This document shows, piece by piece, positions 60,280-64,000 of a DNA stretch of 64,000 nucleotides. Made by a program: the position numbers and the translations under genes. The notes under the pieces are model-generated. The model saw only the letters and a program-made list of their open reading frames with translations, was not told the origin of the DNA and did not search any database. Each line of letters begins with the position of its first letter. The stretch's first letter is position 1. This DNA is from Paenibacillus daejeonensis DSM 15491. Its GTDB lineage: Bacteria > Bacillota > Bacilli > Paenibacillales > Paenibacillaceae. The stretch lies in the NCBI RefSeq assembly GCF_000378385.1, contig NZ_KB899659.1, positions 275,418 through 339,417 on the forward strand. Reading direction: 5' to 3'.

Positions 60280-60310
60280 GAGAGCAGATCAATGACAAGG
60301 AGCAGATGGC

Positions 60311-61012
60311 ATGTACAGGATCTTTATTGTAGAAGATGATCATCAGCTAGCGCGCCTGCTGGAGGAGCATCTGATCCGTTTCGGTCATCAGATCAGCTCT
60401 GTGACACAGTGGGATCGTGTCTATGAAGAATGCCTAGCCTACGATCCCCATCTGGTGCTAATGGATGTCAATCTGCCACGCTATGACGGCTACTATTGGT
60501 GCCGCCAGATTCGGCGCGTCTCCACCTGCCCTATCATCTTCCTGTCAGCCCGCGAGGGCAAGATGGATCAGGTGATGGCGCTCGAGAATGGTGCGGATGA
60601 TTATATGACCAAGCCCTTCGACTATGAGCTGGTAACCGCCAAAATCAATAGCCAACTGCGTCGCGCCTATGGCACGTACGCCATTTCTGGCGCCGAGAGA
60701 ACGTTAACGGTAGCCGGACTGTTGCTTGACAGCGAGCGCCTCCAGCTCTCCTTGGACGAACGACGCGTTGAACTCAGCCTGACCGAGTGCCGGATTTTAG
60801 AAGAGTTAATGCGTCGCCAGGAGCAAGTTGTGAGCCGGGACCGACTATTGGAAAAAATATGGGATGATCAGGTATTTGTCGACGACAATACGCTAAACGT
60901 ATATGTAACCCGTGTGCGCAAAAAACTGGCTGCCCTGGAGATTACCGATGCCATACAGACCGTACGGGGCATAGGCTACCGCTTGACTCCGACATGGGAG
61001 TCTCTGACATGA
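60311..61012 (+). CDS. BceR/GraR-type response regulator
   Basis: A 233-residue OmpR-class regulator. The receiver domain (1-118) has VEDDHQLARLLEEHL, phospho-Asp in LVLMDVNLPRYDGYYWCRQIR in split form (about residue 52) and MTKPFDYE. The winged helix (about 130-228) has LSLTECRILEELMRRQEQVVSR in split form and TLNVYVTRVRKKLAAL. The YDGYYWCRQIR string is typical of regulators partnered with intramembrane-sensing kinases that control peptide-antibiotic ABC exporters. Its stop overlaps the kinase start. Confidence 0.94.
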   Translation: MYRIFIVEDDHQLARLLEEHLIRFGHQISSVTQWDRVYEECLAYDPHLVLMDVNLPRYDGYYWCRQIRRVSTCPIIFLSAREGKMDQVMALENGADDYMTKPFDYELVTAKINSQLRRAYGTYAISGAERTLTVAGLLLDSERLQLSLDERRVELSLTECRILEELMRRQEQVVSRDRLLEKIWDDQVFVDDNTLNVYVTRVRKKLAALEITDAIQTVRGIGYRLTPTWESLT

Positions 61013-61980
61013 GGCTCTTCTTGAAGGAACATGTGCCACTGCTTATTCTGTACGCGATTCAATTGGGTGTCGTGACGCTAATTTACTGGCTCGACGGGTT
61101 CCGTAACACCACGACCAGTCTATATGCTATCATTCTGAGTTCTGCGGCTCTGATGATCTATCTTGTCTATCGTTACCTCGCGAACCGCTCGTTCTATAGA
61201 CGACTGGAGCAGCCGCCAACAGAGCTTAGCGCCTCAGGCGTCATTCATCAGCAGTCTCCACTGCCGGAAGCGCTCCAGCGGCTGCTGGCCAGCCAGTCCC
61301 GGTTATACCAAGCGGATCTGCTAAGTTATCGCAACCAGATTGATTCCCATCGTCAGTTCATCAATCAGTGGGTTCACCAGATGAAAACACCATTGTCTGT
61401 TATGCATCTGATCGTCCAGCACGAGGATGATCCGCGCTTTATGGCAATCGGCGATGAGCTCGACAAGATGCGCAAGGGGCTCGATATGGTTCTCTATACA
61501 GCCAGACTTGATACATTTGAGCATGATTTTCATGTGGAGGAACTGGATCTGGCGACCCTCATCCGCGGGGTGGTCTCCCATCAGAAACGTCTGTTCATCC
61601 GCAGCCGGATCTTTCCCCGTCTAGAGCTGGCTGAGGGCCTCCGTATCGTATCTGATGAGAAATGGCTCTCCTTCGTCATGACTCAGCTCATTACGAATGC
61701 CGTACGGTATACGACCCGTGAGGGAGCTCAGGTCCGATTCCGCAGCTATACGCAAGACGACAAGCGAGTCTTGGAAGTAGAGGACGAAGGCGTCGGCATT
61801 GCTGAAGCTGATCTGCCGCGTATTTTCGACCCTTATTTTACTGGAGAAAATGGACGGGCATTTGAGGAATCCACTGGCATGGGTCTGTACCTGGCGCACC
61901 AGATTTGCGGCAAGCTTGGCCATCACATTACGATCAGCTCGCAGCAGAATCAGGGAACCGTGGTGCGCATCCTGTTCTAG
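61009..61980 (+). CDS. BceS-type intramembrane-sensing histidine kinase
   Basis: A 323-residue kinase. Two membrane helices (about 11-29 and 36-55) with almost no loop between them define the intramembrane-sensing class. HisKA has INQWVHQMKTPLSVMHLI (phospho-His, about residue 119). The HATPase domain has FVMTQLITNAVRYT, VEDEGVGIAEADLPRIF and STGMGLYLA. The start at 61009 was chosen because it overlaps the regulator stop (ATGA) with GGGAG eight bases upstream. Such kinases sense drug flux through the BceAB transporter itself. Confidence 0.94.
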   Translation: MRLFLKEHVPLLILYAIQLGVVTLIYWLDGFRNTTTSLYAIILSSAALMIYLVYRYLANRSFYRRLEQPPTELSASGVIHQQSPLPEALQRLLASQSRLYQADLLSYRNQIDSHRQFINQWVHQMKTPLSVMHLIVQHEDDPRFMAIGDELDKMRKGLDMVLYTARLDTFEHDFHVEELDLATLIRGVVSHQKRLFIRSRIFPRLELAEGLRIVSDEKWLSFVMTQLITNAVRYTTREGAQVRFRSYTQDDKRVLEVEDEGVGIAEADLPRIFDPYFTGENGRAFEESTGMGLYLAHQICGKLGHHITISSQQNQGTVVRILF

Positions 61981-61984
61981 CCTG

Positions 61985-62014
61985 CAGCCGCCTTACAATA
62001 TTGTAAGGCGGCTG
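61985..62014. promoter_or_regulatory. 30-base perfect palindrome, likely BceR-type operator upstream of bceA
   Basis: A fully self-complementary 30-base sequence whose core (61993-62006) is TTACAATATTGTAA. This core fits the TNACA-N4-TGTAA pattern I recall for response regulators of Bce-type systems. A TATACT -10 candidate follows at 62051, with only a weak -35 (TGGATT, 62028), as expected for an activated promoter. The same hairpin could also reduce read-through from the kinase gene. Confidence 0.65.
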
Positions 62015-62078
62015 TAAGTTTGCCGCGTGGATTATAGCCTGTTATGCAATTATACTACATCTATCGGAGGTGACTCTC

Positions 62079-62852
62079 GTGGCACTAGTCGAGATCAGCA
62101 ACCTGTCCAAGGTTTACGAAAGCCACCTCGCCCACCGCGCGCTGGACAACTTGCGGCTTGAAGTAGAAAGCGGCGAATTTGTCGGAATTATGGGCCCGTC
62201 GGGGAGCGGCAAAACGACCTTGCTTAATGCGATTGCTACGATCGACGAGCCTACCAGTGGACACATCCGGATTGCCGGTCTCGATCCGCTGAGTATGGAC
62301 AAGGACGAAATGGCCCTGTTCCGCAGAAGGCAGCTCGGGTTTGTGTTTCAGCAATATAATTTGTTGGATTCGTTGACAATTGCCGAGAATATTATCCTGC
62401 CCTTGTCGCTAGACGGCTTGCCTGTCCGAGAAATGGAGCAGCGGCTCTCTGCTGTTGCCGACAAGCTGGGGATCACCTCCCTTCTTTCACGACGAATCTA
62501 CGAGATTTCGGGAGGTCAGCGGCAGCGGGTTGCCATCGCACGCGCCATCATTCACCGTCCGGCCTTAATTCTTGCGGATGAACCGACTGGCAATCTGGAC
62601 TCCAAGTCGTCTCGGGATGTCATGGAGACTTTTGCAGCCCTTCACGCCTCTGAGCGGACCACCATTCTGATGGTGACCCACGATGCGGTTGCTGCTAGCT
62701 TTTGCAGCCGGGTTGTTTTTATCAAGGACGGACGGCTATATAACGACATGTATCAAGGAGGACAGCGGCAAGCATTTTTCCAAAAGATTATCGACATGCT
62801 CTCGCTGCTGGGGGGCGACAGCCATGACCTTAACTCAGCTCGCTTGCCGTAA
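62079..62852 (+). CDS. BceA-type ABC transporter ATP-binding protein
   Basis: A 257-residue ATPase of the MacB/LolD/BceA type. It has VEISNLSKVYES, Walker A GPSGSGKTTLL, Q-loop VFQQYNLLDSLTIAENI, signature YEISGGQRQR, Walker B LILADEPTGNLDS and switch His in MVTHDA. Translation most likely begins at GTG 62079, about six bases after CGGAGGTGA. It partners the FtsX-like permease that follows, and together they remove antimicrobial peptides such as bacitracin- or nisin-like drugs from their lipid targets. The 3' end overlaps bceB by 29 bases. Confidence 0.94.
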   Translation: MALVEISNLSKVYESHLAHRALDNLRLEVESGEFVGIMGPSGSGKTTLLNAIATIDEPTSGHIRIAGLDPLSMDKDEMALFRRRQLGFVFQQYNLLDSLTIAENIILPLSLDGLPVREMEQRLSAVADKLGITSLLSRRIYEISGGQRQRVAIARAIIHRPALILADEPTGNLDSKSSRDVMETFAALHASERTTILMVTHDAVAASFCSRVVFIKDGRLYNDMYQGGQRQAFFQKIIDMLSLLGGDSHDLNSARLP

Positions 62853-64000
62853 CGTCCTCCGCAACCGCCGCACCTATGCGGCTTATTTTCTCAGCAGCTC
62901 CTTTTCAGTCACCGTGTTTTACGTATGCGCGCTGTTTCTTTTTCATCCCGTCATTCAGAGTGGTGCAACCTATGACGGAGCACTCCAGGCACTGGTCGCT
63001 GCAGAGGGAATTGTGTATCTGTTTGCACTGCTGTTCGTGCTCTATTCGGTCAGCTCCTTCCTCAGATCTCGAACCCAGGAGTTCGGCGTTCTGCTCATGC
63101 ACGGGATGACCAGACGCCAGCTTTATCGAATGGTCTTCCTGGAGAACATGCTGATCGGCCTCGGCGCCATTTTAACCGGCATCGTCGCCGGCTTGCTTAC
63201 AGGCAAGTTGTTCTTGATGATTGGTGCCAGTTTTCTTGATGTAGAGAGCCTTGCTTTTTATGTGGATTGGCGAGTGCTCGCCCTGACGGTTTCCTCCTTT
63301 GTCCTGCTCTTCCTGACGATTTCGGCTGTCACGTCCTTATTGCTTCGCAAAGGCAAGCTGATCGAATTGCTGCAGGCCGGACAGCGGACCAAGGCTGTTC
63401 CTGAAGCGTCCTGGAGACTCACAGCCGCGGCGCTGGCACTCATTCTAATCAGCTATGCCCTGGCCGCTACAGCGACGGTCAATTCCATTTATGTGCGTGT
63501 AGTGCCCGTAACTGTTATGACGGTCGTTGGTACCTACCTGTTCTACACCCATGCCGTTCTGGCATTGACTGCCATGCTCAAACGCAACAAGAAGACCTAC
63601 TGGGACCGCACCAATATGATTGCGATTGCCGGCTTGGCACATCGGCTCAAGGATCATTCCCGAATGTTCTTTATGGTAACGATTATTTCGAGCGTCGCGT
63701 TTTGCTCTGTCGGCTTCTTTGCTTCCGTAACCACCTTCTCGGATGATCTGGCTGCCGATTATCCGGCTGCTATTGCTTATGTAGCCAAGTCCGGGTATGA
63801 CGGCTCCACGGAGTTGCAAGCCATTGAGTCAGAGTTGGAGCTGATGTCGCTGCCTTATGAGAAGTGGTCCATGCCCATTCAATATGCTGCCTTTCACACA
63901 ACGACCTCTCCTGATACGGTGCTCCCACTGATTGCTTATTCAGACTATGTCCGCGTCATGCTAATTAGTGGTCAGGGGCCACCAGCACCGCTGCTTGAGG
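62824..64000 (+). CDS. BceB-type FtsX-like permease (3' end outside window)
   Basis: At least 392 codons are open to the window edge, starting at ATG 62824 (MTLTQLACRNVLRNRRTY). The first four membrane helices lie at about residues 19-41, 60-80, 110-130 and 150-175, with the FtsX-domain strings RSRTQEFGVLLMHGMTRRQL (residues about 84-103) and LLRKGKLIELLQAG. Two more helices precede the start of the large extracytoplasmic domain characteristic of BceB. It completes the BceRS-BceAB module. The initiator overlaps the bceA frame, implying coupled translation. Confidence 0.93.
   Translation, partial: MTLTQLACRNVLRNRRTYAAYFLSSSFSVTVFYVCALFLFHPVIQSGATYDGALQALVAAEGIVYLFALLFVLYSVSSFLRSRTQEFGVLLMHGMTRRQLYRMVFLENMLIGLGAILTGIVAGLLTGKLFLMIGASFLDVESLAFYVDWRVLALTVSSFVLLFLTISAVTSLLLRKGKLIELLQAGQRTKAVPEASWRLTAAALALILISYALAATATVNSIYVRVVPVTVMTVVGTYLFYTHAVLALTAMLKRNKKTYWDRTNMIAIAGLAHRLKDHSRMFFMVTIISSVAFCSVGFFASVTTFSDDLAADYPAAIAYVAKSGYDGSTELQAIESELELMSLPYEKWSMPIQYAAFHTTTSPDTVLPLIAYSDYVRVMLISGQGPPAPLLE

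Noticed and set aside
60155-60343. N-terminal extension of the siderophore-binding protein to 60343
   Set aside because: It would place a lipoprotein signal behind 63 residues and cross the Fur-controlled promoter; the start at 60154 fits the lipobox and ribosome site.

Overview
The window looks like a stretch of a Paenibacillus-type chromosome (Bacillota, Paenibacillaceae; genus inferred). The evidence is moderately high GC, AGGAGG-type ribosome sites before almost every gene, LplABC-type ABC importers controlled by large membrane AraC regulators, YkoGHI-, BceRSAB-, YneR- and VanW-type genes, and intergenic structured repeats. No phage, insertion-sequence transposase, CRISPR array, tRNA or rRNA was found. 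About 60 protein genes are supported. The left edge cuts a response regulator and the right edge cuts a BceB-type permease.

Layout. 0-6 kb: a response regulator with a Fur/PerR-like box in its promoter, a Usp-domain protein, a deoC-pyrB pair, a nitroreductase, and a TetR-hydrolase pair with a clear operator. 5.4-6.1 kb holds two copies of a structured, MITE-like element; a third lies at 27 kb. 6-16.5 kb: an SLC13/DASS-type permease, an orphan ParB with a divergent winged-helix gene, a squalene/phytoene synthase-like gene, a NaChBac-type channel, a YkoGHI-like two-component system with two PepSY proteins, and an AI-2E-family protein. 16.6-27 kb: a chitin or hexosamine-oligomer locus (GH20 hexosaminidase, secreted GH18-like protein, ABC importer, divergent AraC regulator). 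27-31.7 kb: a 51-bp tandem repeat and a ribose/galactose-type ABC importer. 31.7-36.2 kb: HtrA, a pentapeptide-repeat protein, a lipoprotein, VanW and a HesB-like protein. 36.2-39.6 kb: carotenoid tailoring genes (CrtO, CrtQ and CrtP types). 39.6-42.8 kb: a signalling operon with an HD-GYP response regulator and a soluble hybrid kinase.

43-54 kb is the most distinctive region. It is a LacI-controlled operon with a sugar ABC importer, two different Cys-rich Gfo/Idh/MocA oxidoreductases, a two-domain esterase-like hydrolase, and NagB and NagA homologues. Three matching 14-bp palindromes sit at the repressor gene and the operon promoter, and a candidate CcpA cre site lies upstream. I read it as a pathway for importing a modified (probably esterified or glycosylated) amino sugar, altering it by NAD-dependent redox chemistry, and feeding it to fructose-6-phosphate. 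The substrate is not known.

54-64 kb: four intergenic TAACGGCC-motif repeats, a MmcQ/YjbR protein, two proteins of unknown function, an SDR lacking the usual Tyr/Lys, a cytosolic alpha-amylase, a Fur-controlled iron-siderophore binding lipoprotein, and a BceRS-BceAB antimicrobial-peptide resistance module with a 30-bp perfect palindrome in front of bceA. Gene starts were chosen by ribosome-site spacing, and several differ from the longest open frame.
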